DNA of 64,000 nucleotides from Pseudoalteromonas phenolica (GTDB lineage Bacteria > Pseudomonadota > Gammaproteobacteria > Enterobacterales > Alteromonadaceae): contig NZ_CP013188.1 of assembly GCF_001444405.1 (NCBI RefSeq), forward strand, positions 620,001 through 684,000, in the 5' to 3' direction. Position numbers and translations under genes: made by a program. The notes under the pieces were generated by a model. That model worked only from the letters and a program-made list of their open reading frames with translations, did no database searches and was not told the origin of the DNA. This document shows positions 35,549-44,972 of the stretch, one piece after another. Each line of letters opens with the position of its first letter. Position 1 is the stretch's first letter.

Positions 35549-36934
35549 TTAGTTGAGTAGCGTGATTATCTTGCTATTCCCATCATCATCTCTAAACCTA
35601 AGCACAAAATCATGTTTGCCGTCATTGTTGATATCTACAAGTTTTATATCGTTACTATCATCAGGTAGCTTATGTTTGATTTTACCGCGCTTTTTGTTTA
35701 AAACAGTTTCGGCGTTGCCATAGTAAACACTCAAAGTCTTGCTGCCTGTTCTAAATACAGCATCTTGCTTACCATCACCGTTGATATCGCCAGCATAGTA
35801 AGTTAACGCCATTTCATCACTGCTCATGCCAATTTCCATTTCAACTTCTTTTTCAGAGTCAGGTTCTTCAGAAAAGGTACCGTCAGGCTTTTGCGCATAA
35901 AAACTGATTTCTACATCAACATCAGTGCTACCGCCGCCCAGTGCCATAGAAGCAATGGTGCCTAGGCCAAAGTCGACATGAAACTTTTGTAATTCACTTT
36001 TACCATCGCCGTTAAAGTCATTATCGAACTCAAAGCGACTGGTGCCAGAGGCCTTAGGCAAAGTTAATGGAGTTGCTGAAAATTGGCCATTTTTTTGTCC
36101 GTAGAATACCTGAAAGGTGAGTTCAACATCGAGTGAGTCCATGCCTTCAACAATCGGTGCATAACGCGTGACAAGGTCAAGCTTTCCGTCATTGTTGATA
36201 TCGAGTAATTTCGCAATACGGCGATTCGCTTCTACATCATCAAGTTTGCCCGTCACAACAGGCAGTTTTAAAGGCTTAAGCGCGTTTTCATAGCCTGTTT
36301 TATTGGCATAAAGTACATCGATTTTCTCTCTATCATGAAACACTAAATCATTAAACCCGTCTTGGTTTATGTCGAATACTTTAGGCACCATGGTTAGGTC
36401 AATGTCTAGACGCAATTTACCATTGCTAAAATTACCCGAAAATTTAGGCTCAGTGCTGAATGTATGCTTAGTAAAGCTGCTGTCAGGGTTTTGAATGTAA
36501 ATCTCTGAGTGAGTTAAGTCAGGGAGAACAATGTCACTCAGACCATCATTATTAATGTCGCTAATAAAATTGATTTTCTCAAACTCGTCGAATTCTAGTT
36601 TAGAAAGCAGTGCATTTGTTGAAAGCACCTTTCTAGTGCCGTGTTTATCGACAGAAAAAATGCCTTCTTTATTCATTACAAAAGCGGTGATTTTAGATGA
36701 TCCCGCAAGCTTGCCGTAATCAAAACCAAAAGTATCTTTTGGCAGTTCGAGCTTAGTGAATTCCATGCTTTCTAGATTCAGCTCAGCTAAACTTGCGTCT
36801 TCATCATGATAGGCAAACATAATCGGGCTCTTTGTTTCAATTAGGCTGCGATTGGTTTTTATGGGAATGTCTTTTGCTGCTATCGCTGAATAGGATGCGC
36901 CTAGCGCTGCCATCAATAAAAGCGTGTGTTTCAT
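35549..36934 (-). CDS. Secreted FG-GAP/VCBS repeat protein
   Basis: This 461-residue protein has a signal peptide (MKHTLLLMAALGASYSAIAA). The body holds several calcium-binding beta-propeller repeats of the DxNxDGxxD type: DINNDGLSDIVL, DINQDGFNDLVF, DINNDGKLDLV, FNGDGKSEL, DINGDGKQDAVF and DINNDGKHDFVL. These form an integrin-like propeller that binds Ca2+ and stabilises extracellular structure. It is probably a secreted adhesive or structural protein. It is monocistronic. An excess of acidic residues fits a marine secreted protein. Confidence 0.92.
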   Translation of the reverse strand: MKHTLLLMAALGASYSAIAAKDIPIKTNRSLIETKSPIMFAYHDEDASLAELNLESMEFTKLELPKDTFGFDYGKLAGSSKITAFVMNKEGIFSVDKHGTRKVLSTNALLSKLEFDEFEKINFISDINNDGLSDIVLPDLTHSEIYIQNPDSSFTKHTFSTEPKFSGNFSNGKLRLDIDLTMVPKVFDINQDGFNDLVFHDREKIDVLYANKTGYENALKPLKLPVVTGKLDDVEANRRIAKLLDINNDGKLDLVTRYAPIVEGMDSLDVELTFQVFYGQKNGQFSATPLTLPKASGTSRFEFDNDFNGDGKSELQKFHVDFGLGTIASMALGGGSTDVDVEISFYAQKPDGTFSEEPDSEKEVEMEIGMSSDEMALTYYAGDINGDGKQDAVFRTGSKTLSVYYGNAETVLNKKRGKIKHKLPDDSNDIKLVDINNDGKHDFVLRFRDDDGNSKIITLLN

Positions 36935-37121
36935 TTTTATTCCTTTCCTCGAACTTGGTGTGGTTCTATCTTAGGTTTAATTGCAGAGCAAACAAGTTCG
37001 AATTTGTAATGAACTGTTGCAAATGTAATGAGCACCCAGCATGTTTTAAGTGGATAGTGCTCGTCGCTTATCTGAAAATCAGCTACAATCCGCGTCGTTA
37101 TTGAATTTAGGAGTTAGGCGA

Positions 37122-38321
37122 GTGTTAAACGATAGCCAATGTGTTGAAGCAATTATTAGCTGTATTAAACAAGTTTTTGAAACAGAGCAATACGCTGATA
37201 AAGCAATAGAAGCTGGCCTTGCCAACCAAGCTTTTTGGAATCAAGCAACCAAAGCTTATTATGTGCAGCATTGCTATGAGCTGATCCGTTATCACCGCCA
37301 GCTTAATACGGCACTTGATGTCGATACCTCAGATGAGAATTGGCCTTGGCTACATTTTGAGGCCTATCAACTGTTAAATGGCGTTGAGTTACCAAATTGG
37401 TCTGAGTTTGCAGGTTTAGATGTTGAGACATTAAAAGCAAACCTTGATGAGGCCTCTCCAGCTGAGCAACAAAGCTATCCTGATTGGCTTTGGCAGCGCG
37501 CTGAGCATGAGCTTGGTGATGATTGGGTTAATATCGCACAGGCACTGAACGTACCTGCGAAACCTTACTTACGTGTAAATACTTTGAAGACCGACGCTGA
37601 AACGTTACAAGCGTCTTTGAAAAAGAGTCAATCAATCACCAAAGTACTTGAGAAAGACAATTGTTTAGAAGTTGAAGAATACGGCTATTTATTTAAATCA
37701 GATGCGTTCAGCAAAGGCTGGTTTGAAATGCAAGATGCGGGCTCCCAGCAGATAGCACCATTACTCGATGTAAAACCAGGTCAGCGCGTTGTTGATGCGT
37801 GTGCAGGTGCGGGTGGTAAGAGTTTACACCTTGCTGATCTAATGCAAAATAAAGGCTACATCTTATCGATGGACATTCATCAGCATAAGCTAGATGCACT
37901 AAAAAAACGTGCAAAGCGTGCGGGTGTTCATATGCTTGAAACGCGTTTAATCAAAAATAGTAAGACTATTAAGCGCTTAAAAGAAAAGTTTGATCGTGTA
38001 TTGTTAGATGTGCCTTGCTCTGGGACGGGAGTTCTACGCCGTAATCCAGACGCAAAATGGCATTTACAACCTGAAAATATTGATACTCTGATCAGCTTGC
38101 AAGCTGAAATTCTGCAGCGTTACAGCCAGATGTGTAAAGTCGGCGGAAAGCTTGTGTATGCGACTTGCTCTATTTTTCCGAGTGAAAACCAACAGCAAGT
38201 GCAGGCATTCCTTGAAAACAATCCAAACTTTGAATTACTAGAAGAGTTAAACCTACAACCGGGAATTAACTCATCATACGATGGTTTTTATGCCGCCGTA
38301 TTAACAAAGAAAGAAGCGTAA
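37122..38321 (+). CDS. RsmB-type rRNA (cytosine-5) methyltransferase
   Basis: The start is GTG 37122, with AGGAG eight bases upstream; the frame is open further upstream to 37050. The roughly 399-residue product has an N-terminal NusB-like/PUA-like part and a SAM domain: VVDACAGAGGKSLHLADL, LLDVPCSGTGVLRRNPDAKW (PC motif, Cys299) and VYATCSIFPSENQQQ (TC motif, Cys349, the likely nucleophile). The family makes m5C in rRNA. The N-terminal region is shorter than E. coli RsmB, so it belongs to the RsmB/NOP group but not certainly to RsmB itself. Confidence 0.9.
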   Translation: MLNDSQCVEAIISCIKQVFETEQYADKAIEAGLANQAFWNQATKAYYVQHCYELIRYHRQLNTALDVDTSDENWPWLHFEAYQLLNGVELPNWSEFAGLDVETLKANLDEASPAEQQSYPDWLWQRAEHELGDDWVNIAQALNVPAKPYLRVNTLKTDAETLQASLKKSQSITKVLEKDNCLEVEEYGYLFKSDAFSKGWFEMQDAGSQQIAPLLDVKPGQRVVDACAGAGGKSLHLADLMQNKGYILSMDIHQHKLDALKKRAKRAGVHMLETRLIKNSKTIKRLKEKFDRVLLDVPCSGTGVLRRNPDAKWHLQPENIDTLISLQAEILQRYSQMCKVGGKLVYATCSIFPSENQQQVQAFLENNPNFELLEELNLQPGINSSYDGFYAAVLTKKEA

Positions 38322-38337
38322 AAGCTTATCTAACCTG

Positions 38338-38360
38338 AGCCGCTATTAAGCGGCTTTTTT
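38338..38360 (+). terminator. Rho-independent terminator after the methyltransferase gene
   Basis: Seven-bp stem AGCCGCT/AGCGGCT with ATTA loop and TTTTTT tail. Confidence 0.85.
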
Positions 38361-38394
38361 GTGTTTTAATAAAATAACAATTAAGGCAAATATT

Positions 38395-38814
38395 ATGTCA
38401 GAACATGTTCGAGTGGGTGTCGCAGTTGTCATTATTCGTGATGGTAAAATTCTACTCGGTGAACGTATTGGGTCACACGGCGCAAATACTTGGGCCACAC
38501 CAGGTGGTCATTTAGAAATGGGCGAAGAAATAGCGGCTTGTGCAATCAGAGAGACGCTAGAAGAGACAGGTTTGAAGGTTTCTGGAGTAAGTCAGTTGGG
38601 CTTTTCTAACGATGTATTTAACCCATTAAATAAACATTATGTGACTTTGTACGTGGTGGCAAATGGTGTAGAAGGCGAGCCTGAAATTATGGAGCCAAAT
38701 AAGTGCCTAGGTTGGCAGTGGTTTGGGTTAGATGAATTACCGAAGCCATTATTCTTGTCATTAGAGAACTTTTTAAAGCAGGGTATGTTACAGACGTTAA
38801 TAGAGAAGAAATAA
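38395..38814 (+). CDS. Nudix hydrolase
   Basis: The start is ATG 38395, the first codon after AAGGCA; the frame is open upstream but runs through a terminator. The 139-residue protein carries the Nudix box GGHLEMGEEIAACAIRETLEETGL (Gx5Ex7REUxEExGU) preceded by TWATPGGHL. The family hydrolyses a nucleoside diphosphate linked to X, often sanitising oxidised or methylated nucleotides. Substrate not inferred. The location after the terminator of the methyltransferase gene suggests its own promoter. Confidence 0.9.
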   Translation: MSEHVRVGVAVVIIRDGKILLGERIGSHGANTWATPGGHLEMGEEIAACAIRETLEETGLKVSGVSQLGFSNDVFNPLNKHYVTLYVVANGVEGEPEIMEPNKCLGWQWFGLDELPKPLFLSLENFLKQGMLQTLIEKK

Positions 38815-38885
38815 GTAAGGGATAGGAGTAGGGTGCATATTTTTCATTGAAACTTTTCATTTAAAGAGTAGCTTGCTCCAGAAAC

Positions 38886-38910
38886 GATAAAAGGGCCATA
38901 AAGGCCCTTT
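38886..38910 (-). terminator. Terminator hairpin of the udk-nupC operon
   Basis: Eight-bp stem AAAGGGCC/GGCCCTTT with a five-base loop. The minus strand continues with T. It lies about 95 bases beyond the nupC stop. Confidence 0.65.
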
Positions 38911-39003
38911 GGTGAAGTATCGTTCAAGTTAGTGTGGTTACTTTAACCCCTTAAAGCAACCAACCAATTGTTTTGCAAATTTTAGGGAAATCTCGTTAAG
39001 TTT

Positions 39004-40230
39004 CTAAGCTAGCGAGAGGAAAAACCCTGCAATTGCGGCGCTCATTAGGTTAGCCATTGACCCTGCTAAAACCGCCCTGAGCCCTAAGCGTGCGATATCC
39101 TTTCTTCGACTCGGCGCCATACCGCCAAGTCCGCCTAGTAAGATTGCAATCGATGAAAGGTTAGCAAATCCACATAACGCAAATGTGACAATTGCTTGTG
39201 TATGTGCACTTAACCCTTCTCGATAATTCATAAAGTCTAGATAAGCAACGAATTCGTTAACTACTAGCTTTTGTCCGATAAAACTACCGGCTGTTACAGC
39301 TTCGCTCCAAGGAACACCAAGTAACCATGCAACTGGTGCGAATACGTAACCTAAAATCTCTTGTAATGTTAGGGTAGGGTGGTCAAACCAAGCACCAATA
39401 CCGCCTAACAAACCATTTAATAATGCAATTAATGCTACGAAAGCAAGCAACATGGCACCTACGTTCAGTGCTAAATGCATACCACTTGACGCACCAGATG
39501 CAGCTGCATCGATCACATTTACTGGTTTTTCTTCGTCAGACATAACATCTGATAAGTCTTGCTTTGGTGTCTCTGTCTCTGGCACGATCATTTTTGCCAT
39601 TAAGAAACCACCTGGCGCAGCCATAAAGCTGGCAGCAATTAAATATTTAAGTTCAACACCAATTGCCACGTAACCTGCCATCACTGAACCTGCTACGGTT
39701 GCGAGGCCACCTACCATCACAGCAAATAACTCTGACTTCGTCATGCTTGGAATAAACGGTTTTACAATTAACGGTGCTTCCGTCTGTCCCACAAAGATAT
39801 TAGCTGTTGCAGAAAGCGACTCCGGACGAGACGTTTTAAGCAATTTTTGTAAACCACCACCTAAAATTTTAATGACCCATGTCATTATGCCTAGGTGATA
39901 AAGCACTGCGACTAGCGCAGAGAAAAATACGATGACCGGTAATACTTGGATCGCAAAGATAAAACCAATATTACTGTCACTTTTTGCAAGAGAGCCGAAT
40001 AAAAACTCGATACCGTCTCCTGCATACCCAATTACCGCTGATACTTTGCTTGATAATTGGTCAAGTATGTTTCTGCCAGCTTCTACAAATAGTACAAAAC
40101 CACCTATAAAAAGCTGTAGTGCAAACGCCACCCCAACAGTACGCAAATTAATAGCTTTGCGATTCGTTGATGCTGCAAATGCAATACCCAGCAGGGCCAT
40201 CATGCCCACTAGGCTCATTATTGTTGTCAT
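39004..40230 (-). CDS. nupC: NupC-type concentrative nucleoside transporter (CNT)
   Basis: This 408-residue integral membrane protein contains the CNT landmarks NIFVGQTEAPLIVKPF, LVVNEFVAYLDF and CGFANLSSIAILLGGLGGMAPSRR, and around eight hydrophobic segments. It couples nucleoside uptake to the Na+ or proton gradient. It is 15 bases downstream of udk on the same strand, so the two are co-transcribed and share the operator region divergent to deoB. Substrate range (pyrimidine versus purine) cannot be told. Confidence 0.93.
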   Translation of the reverse strand: MTTIMSLVGMMALLGIAFAASTNRKAINLRTVGVAFALQLFIGGFVLFVEAGRNILDQLSSKVSAVIGYAGDGIEFLFGSLAKSDSNIGFIFAIQVLPVIVFFSALVAVLYHLGIMTWVIKILGGGLQKLLKTSRPESLSATANIFVGQTEAPLIVKPFIPSMTKSELFAVMVGGLATVAGSVMAGYVAIGVELKYLIAASFMAAPGGFLMAKMIVPETETPKQDLSDVMSDEEKPVNVIDAAASGASSGMHLALNVGAMLLAFVALIALLNGLLGGIGAWFDHPTLTLQEILGYVFAPVAWLLGVPWSEAVTAGSFIGQKLVVNEFVAYLDFMNYREGLSAHTQAIVTFALCGFANLSSIAILLGGLGGMAPSRRKDIARLGLRAVLAGSMANLMSAAIAGFFLSLA

Positions 40231-40245
40231 GGTAAATTCCCGTTT

Positions 40246-40875
40246 TTATTCTTGTAGCAAATATTTTATCTTGCTTTTGATTATATCAATCGCCACGCGA
40301 TTCATGCCACCGCGTGTAACCACTAAATCAGCTGAATGTTTAGATGGTTCTATAAATTGATAGAACATGGGTCTTACCGTTGCTTGATACTGCTCCACAA
40401 CAGACTGTAGTGTTCGGCCTCGCTGCTCGATGTCACGCTGCGTACGACGCAGTAAACAAATATCAAGAGGCGTATCAATAAATACTTTTATATCAAACTC
40501 TTTACATAACTCAGGGTCGCTGAGTAATAAAATGCCTTCAACAATTAATATTTTTGCAGGGTTAACCTGACGAGTTTCCTTACTACGAGTATGTTGCGCA
40601 TAATCGTAACTTGGTACCTCTACAGACTGACCAGATCTTAATTGCTCTAAATGCGATTTAAGAAGCTCATGTTCAAATGCATCCGGATGGTCATAGTTTG
40701 TTTGTGTTCTATGCTCAAACGGTAAATGCGATTGATCTTTGTAATAGGCATCTTCTTCGATGATGGCAATAGAACCATCTTCTAGCTCATTTACAAGCTC
40801 GTTATAAATAGTTTGCGTAAAGAGAGATTTGCCAGATGCAGATGCACCAGCAATAGCTATAATTGTTCGTGTCAC
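40246..40875 (-). CDS. udk: Uridine/cytidine kinase
   Basis: This 209-residue protein opens with the P-loop AGASASGKSLF and continues with EEDAYYKDQSHLPFEHRTQTNYDHPDAFE (uridine binding), SYDYAQHTRS and RRTQRDIEQRGRTLQS (lid). The enzyme phosphorylates uridine and cytidine in the salvage pathway, cytosolic. It heads the udk-nupC unit, transcribed divergently from deoB-deoD. Length matches the family. Confidence 0.94.
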   Translation of the reverse strand: MTRTIIAIAGASASGKSLFTQTIYNELVNELEDGSIAIIEEDAYYKDQSHLPFEHRTQTNYDHPDAFEHELLKSHLEQLRSGQSVEVPSYDYAQHTRSKETRQVNPAKILIVEGILLLSDPELCKEFDIKVFIDTPLDICLLRRTQRDIEQRGRTLQSVVEQYQATVRPMFYQFIEPSKHSADLVVTRGGMNRVAIDIIKSKIKYLLQE

Positions 40876-40989
40876 TAAAGTTCACACCCAACTGTTGATT
40901 CACTCGGAAGATCACAATAGCAAAAAAGACACGAATAATCTCTTTTGCTTCGCTTAGGGAGCAAATTTAGCGATTTTGATATTTCTGCG

Positions 40990-41080
40990 ACAGGACTTAT
41001 GTCCGCTTGCTAAAAACAGGACTTTTATGACATTTTCGTGACAATTGGCGTCTAGTTTTAAAAGCGGACTTATGTCCTGT
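40990..41080. promoter_or_regulatory. Matched operator palindromes between udk and deoB
   Basis: An identical 12-base GGACTTATGTCC box is present at 40993-41004 and 41066-41077. Each is itself a palindrome (GGAC…GTCC), and their flanks ACA…CGCTT and AAGCG…TGT are inverted with respect to each other, so the two sites face one another about the centre. A partial third copy (ACAGGACTTTTATGACA) lies between at 41016. The centre-to-centre distance is 73 bases, near seven helical turns. A nucleoside-responsive repressor is inferred; its gene is not in the window. Confidence 0.65.
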
Positions 41081-41170
41081 ACGCTGTTGTTAACCAACTA
41101 TTAAAGTATTCAACACTGATTCGGAGGCAATTATTTATTCTCCAGATTGGCATAAGTTAAGAGGTAAATT

Positions 41171-42385
41171 ATGGCAAGAGCAATTATCCTGATGGCAGAC
41201 AGCTTAGGCGTAGGTGCCGCTCCAGATGCAGAACAATTTGGAGACTTAGGAGCAAATACCCTTGCGCACCTTTTAGCTGCATATAAAGAAGATAAAGGAG
41301 AAGCACTTCCTTTACCTAACTTAACTAAACTTGGTTTAGTTGATGCTTGTGAAGCTGCGGGTAAAGAAGCGTGTGAAGTGGCAGAACGCTCAGCGCCAAA
41401 GGCGGCTTGGGGTTATGCAAAAGAGCTTTCAAGCGGTAAAGACACGCCATCTGGTCATTGGGAAATGGCGGGCGTACCTGTGTTGTTTGATTGGGGCTAT
41501 TTTCCTAATACACAACCTTGCTTCCCTGAAGAATTTGTTACTGAATTGTGCAAACGCGCCGAAATTCCAGGAATTTTAGGCAACTGTTACGGTTCAGGTA
41601 CCGTTATTTTAGAACAACTGGGTGAAGAGCATGTAAAAACGGGCATGCCAATTTGTTATACCTCAGTTGATAGTGTGTTCCAAATAGCCGCACATGAGCA
41701 ATCATTCGGCCTTGACAAGCTTTATCAAGTATGTGAAATCGCACGGGCACTGCTTGATGATATGAATATAGGGCGAGTGATTGCGCGGCCATTTATAGGC
41801 ACTTCGAGTGCCGACTTTATGCGAACAGGTAATCGTAGAGATTATTCTGTGCTACCTCCTGCACCAACATTATTAGATAAGTTGGCGCAAGATGGTGGTG
41901 AAGTGATCAGCATTGGTAAAATTTCTGATATTTATGCCCATCAAGGCATTACTCAGAAACATAAAGCGCCAGGTTTGATGAATTTACTTGAGAAAACCTC
42001 AGAAATCATCGATAGCGCGCCTGATCACAGTTTGATTTTCACAAACCTTGTGGATTTTGACGAAAAATTTGGTCATAGACGTAATGCCGTAGGGTATGCC
42101 GAAGCGCTTAAGCAATTCGATGATTACCTACCAACTATACTTAATAAAATGCAAAAAGAAGATTTATTAATTATCACGGCAGATCACGGCTGCGATCCAA
42201 CAGCACCTGGTACAGATCACACGCGTGAATATGTGCCGGTACTGGCTTATACACCGGGGATTGACAATATCGCGCTCGGCGAACGACAAAGTTTTGCTGA
42301 CATAGGTCAAACCCTTGCCCAGTGGTTTAATTTATCAACACTTGACTACGGCGACAGCTTTGCTGACGACCTGATCAAGGCGTAA
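41171..42385 (+). CDS. deoB: Phosphopentomutase
   Basis: This 404-residue protein of the alkaline-phosphatase superfamily opens with ARAIILMADSLGVGAAPDAEQFGDLGANTL and has the typical DTPSGHWEMAG, VDFDEKFGHRRNAVGYAEAL and ITADHGCDPTAPGTDHTREYVP metal-binding segments. It interconverts ribose/deoxyribose 1- and 5-phosphates, linking nucleoside phosphorolysis to pentose metabolism. AAGAGGTAAATT precedes the ATG. It is followed by deoD at 13 bases, an operon, and preceded by the operator palindromes. Confidence 0.97.
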   Translation: MARAIILMADSLGVGAAPDAEQFGDLGANTLAHLLAAYKEDKGEALPLPNLTKLGLVDACEAAGKEACEVAERSAPKAAWGYAKELSSGKDTPSGHWEMAGVPVLFDWGYFPNTQPCFPEEFVTELCKRAEIPGILGNCYGSGTVILEQLGEEHVKTGMPICYTSVDSVFQIAAHEQSFGLDKLYQVCEIARALLDDMNIGRVIARPFIGTSSADFMRTGNRRDYSVLPPAPTLLDKLAQDGGEVISIGKISDIYAHQGITQKHKAPGLMNLLEKTSEIIDSAPDHSLIFTNLVDFDEKFGHRRNAVGYAEALKQFDDYLPTILNKMQKEDLLIITADHGCDPTAPGTDHTREYVPVLAYTPGIDNIALGERQSFADIGQTLAQWFNLSTLDYGDSFADDLIKA

Positions 42386-42398
42386 GAAGGAAAAGAGA

Positions 42399-43100
42399 AT
42401 GAGTACTCCTCATATCAATGCGAACAATGGTGATTTTGCTGAAACGGTATTAATGCCCGGTGACCCTTTACGCGCTAAATATATTGCAGAAAACTTCCTT
42501 GAAGACGCTCGCCAAGTTACAGGTGTTCGTAACATGTTCGGTTTTACAGGCACATACAATGGTAAGCCTGTAAGCATTATGGGTTCTGGTATGGGCATTC
42601 CGTCAATGTCTATTTATGCCCGTGAGCTCGTTGTTAGCTACGGTGTTAAGAACCTTATCCGCATCGGTACATGTGGTGGTATTAGTCAAGACATTAAAAT
42701 CAGAGACGTTATTTTTGCACAAGGTGCAAGTACAGATTCAAATGTAAACCGTGCTCGAGTACGCGGTTATGACTTTGCGGCTATTGCTGATTTCGGACTA
42801 TTAGAGAACGGCGTTAACGCAGCACGTAAGCTAGGTATTGAAGCGAAAGTAGGTAATGTATTCACGACTGACACCTTCTACCAAGCAGATGGTTCTTTCT
42901 ATGAAGAATTAGACAAGTTAGGTGTATTAGCAGTCGATATGGAAACTGCAGGCATGTATGGCGTTGCAGCAGAGTATGGTGCAAAAGCAATGGCGTTATT
43001 CACGGTAAGTGATCATGTGATCACAGGTGAAGCAACACCGGCTGAAGAAAGACAAAGTACATTTAACGAAATGGTTAAGATTGCTTTAGAGTCAATCTAA
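42399..43100 (+). CDS. deoD: Purine-nucleoside phosphorylase
   Basis: This 233-residue hexameric-type phosphorylase opens STPHINANNGDFAETVLMPGDPLRAKYIAENFL, and continues with the GSGMGIPSMSIYARELV, RIGTCGGI, AVDMETAGMYGVAAEYG and TVSDHVITGE segments. It splits purine (deoxy)nucleosides with phosphate; DeoB then converts the released sugar phosphate. AAGGAAAAGAGA gives a good ribosome site 13 bases after deoB. A terminator follows at 43221. Length fits. Confidence 0.97.
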   Translation: MSTPHINANNGDFAETVLMPGDPLRAKYIAENFLEDARQVTGVRNMFGFTGTYNGKPVSIMGSGMGIPSMSIYARELVVSYGVKNLIRIGTCGGISQDIKIRDVIFAQGASTDSNVNRARVRGYDFAAIADFGLLENGVNAARKLGIEAKVGNVFTTDTFYQADGSFYEELDKLGVLAVDMETAGMYGVAAEYGAKAMALFTVSDHVITGEATPAEERQSTFNEMVKIALESI

Positions 43101-43220
43101 CGATTTCATACAGAGTTTTAAGTTGTTATTTGCTCGTTGGGTTTTGAGCAAAAAAGTTCCTTGGTAACGTAATCGCTGATTTTTGGAGACACGCCCAAAA
43201 TGAAAGCGAATCACACCCCA

Positions 43221-43252
43221 AAAGGCCGCACTGAATAGTGTGGCTTTTTTTT
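43221..43252 (+). terminator. Rho-independent terminator after deoD
   Basis: Stem of about 10 bp (AAGGCCGCACT/AGTGTGGCTT, one G-T pair) with a four-base loop and eight T. Confidence 0.85.
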
Positions 43253-43338
43253 GCCTAAAATTTGTGAACTGCTGAGATTTTTGACATATCGGTGCTATCT
43301 GCCACAGTTATAGTGTGTGAAATAAACAGAGCTATTAT

Positions 43339-44079
43339 ATGTCTCAATGGGTTAGTGGAAAAATCACGGAAGTAAACTGGTGGACGCCAACACTTTTTAC
43401 CATCAAGGTTGCTGCAGATGTAGCCCCTTTTCAAGCAGGACAGTTTACCAAGTTAGCGATGACAATTGGTGAAAAAAGAATTGCCCGTGCTTACTCGTAT
43501 GTCAATGCCCCTAAAGATCCTGTTCTTGAGTTCTACCTAACAGAGGTTGAAAGCGGTAAGTTAACATCAGGCCTTGTTGAACTTTCAGTCGGAGACAGCA
43601 TTGATGTTGAGTCAAAAGCAAACGGCTTTCTAACCATTGAGGAGTCACCTAAGCGAGAGATTCTTTGGATGATAGCGTCAGGTACAGGTATTGGCCCTTT
43701 TTTGTCTATTTTGGCTGACGGTAAGGTGTGGGATAAATATCAACAAGTCGTACTTATACATAGTGTCAGGTTTAATACAGATTTAACTTACCAAGACTTT
43801 ATACATGCACACCAAAAGTTGTTTAAACAATTTACATATTTGCCTTTAGTCACACGTGAAAGCCCTGAAAGAGGTTTAGAAGGTAGAGTGACCGACCTTA
43901 TAAAAAGCAGTGAGTTCGTAAACTATTGCAACTTAGAGAAACTGCCTGAAGATTCTCATTTTATGATTTGTGGAAATCCACAAATGGTGAAAGATTTGAC
44001 ACAACTTTTACAATCGGTTGGTTATAAAAGGCATCGTCGAGCTGAACCTGGTCATATATCCGTCGAACAATATTGGTGA
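43339..44079 (+). CDS. fpr: Ferredoxin/flavodoxin-NADP+ reductase
   Basis: This 246-residue protein is a full-length Fpr: FAD motif RAYSYVNAP, TSGLVELSVGDSI, NADP segments ASGTGIGPFLSIL and MICGNPQMVKDL, and a C-terminal Trp (EQYW) that usually stacks on FAD. It moves electrons between NADPH and ferredoxin or flavodoxin. The next frame starts within its final codons, but the real downstream gene probably begins at 44145. Upstream region has a terminator of deoD, so it has its own promoter. Confidence 0.95.
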   Translation: MSQWVSGKITEVNWWTPTLFTIKVAADVAPFQAGQFTKLAMTIGEKRIARAYSYVNAPKDPVLEFYLTEVESGKLTSGLVELSVGDSIDVESKANGFLTIEESPKREILWMIASGTGIGPFLSILADGKVWDKYQQVVLIHSVRFNTDLTYQDFIHAHQKLFKQFTYLPLVTRESPERGLEGRVTDLIKSSEFVNYCNLEKLPEDSHFMICGNPQMVKDLTQLLQSVGYKRHRRAEPGHISVEQYW

Positions 44080-44144
44080 GCTATGAAAAATGCTTGAGAT
44101 TTGTTATGGTTCACGAGGTTACTTTGTCTGTTTATTGGGTACTT

Positions 44145-44603
44145 ATGAGAGTTTTTAGTTTTGTCGTGTTGTTTGTTTTGGCGTTTGCTATTCAAGCTAA
44201 CCCTGCATTTGAAGAGAAAACAACCGAGTTAAATAGTGTAAAAACTGAACAAGAAAAAGCAGCTGAAAAAGTAATAGATGAGTTAATTGTTGCCTATAAT
44301 CAACAAAACATTAAATCATTCTTGGCTTTATATGCTGATGATGTAGAGTTCTATATGTATCCGCAAAAACTGATGTTTACGGGTAAAGAAGACCTTATTA
44401 AACGATATGGTCTTATGTTTAAAAAGATGAAATGCTTAAACGCAAAATCACTCAAACGAATTGTGCATGGCAATATTGTGATAGATCACGAAAGTTCCGA
44501 GATTTGCTCTCAACAAGAAGGTGTGATTGATAAGCGTTCTGAATTTGTAACTAGCTACCAAATTGAAAAAGGAAAAATCAAAAAGGTAGTCTTTTTTAGG
44601 TAA
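44145..44603 (+). CDS. Exported NTF2/SnoaL-like protein
   Basis: The start is set at ATG 44145 because it opens a clean signal peptide (RVFSFVVLFVLAFAIQA); an upstream frame reads into the fpr end. The mature part has the NTF2-like opening EKVIDELIVAYNQQNIKSFLALYADDVEFYMYPQKLMF and a terminal strand IKKVVFF. The cone-shaped fold usually binds a small molecule; no catalytic residue is inferred. It lies 5 bases before the next gene, so they are co-transcribed. Confidence 0.7.
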   Translation: MRVFSFVVLFVLAFAIQANPAFEEKTTELNSVKTEQEKAAEKVIDELIVAYNQQNIKSFLALYADDVEFYMYPQKLMFTGKEDLIKRYGLMFKKMKCLNAKSLKRIVHGNIVIDHESSEICSQQEGVIDKRSEFVTSYQIEKGKIKKVVFFR

Positions 44604-44608
44604 AAGAT

Positions 44609-44923
44609 ATGAGCAAAGACATGAGGATCCAGCTTCTTTACCGCGTTGAGCCCGGTTGTTTGGGTCCTGATGGTATCGATTATATTGAAGAGTTTTGTCA
44701 GTTTGCGGTAAAAAAAATTCCGCCTCCTAATTATGCTATTTTTTCTTTTGTACCAAGGTACGACAAATTACTTGATGAAAAAGAGTATTCGTTGATGAAC
44801 CGAAAGCTTTCTCAAAGTCAAATCGAGGGTTATTTTCAGAAAATTGAAAAACCACTTGAAGAGTTTGAGTCCCAAGTTGACGAATTAATCGCATTCGCTG
44901 TTGATGCATTTTTTGAAAGGTAA
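44609..44923 (+). CDS. Unrecognised 104-residue cytosolic protein
   Basis: I do not recognise the family. It is a small acidic protein with no signal, opening MSKDMRIQLLYRVEPGCLGP and ending EAFVDAFFER-like, with the middle motif YAIFSFVPRYDKLL. It is translated 5 bases after the NTF2-like gene. A weak AAAGAT precedes the ATG. It may serve as a partner of the exported protein, but nothing shows it. Confidence 0.65.
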   Translation: MSKDMRIQLLYRVEPGCLGPDGIDYIEEFCQFAVKKIPPPNYAIFSFVPRYDKLLDEKEYSLMNRKLSQSQIEGYFQKIEKPLEEFESQVDELIAFAVDAFFER

Positions 44924-44972
44924 ATATTTTTTCAACAAAGCTGGTCGCGAACATTCCCGACTTGAGGAATAA

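Noticed and set aside
39932..40360. 142-codon open frame on the plus strand
   Set aside because: Antisense across both nupC and udk, which carry clear family motifs.
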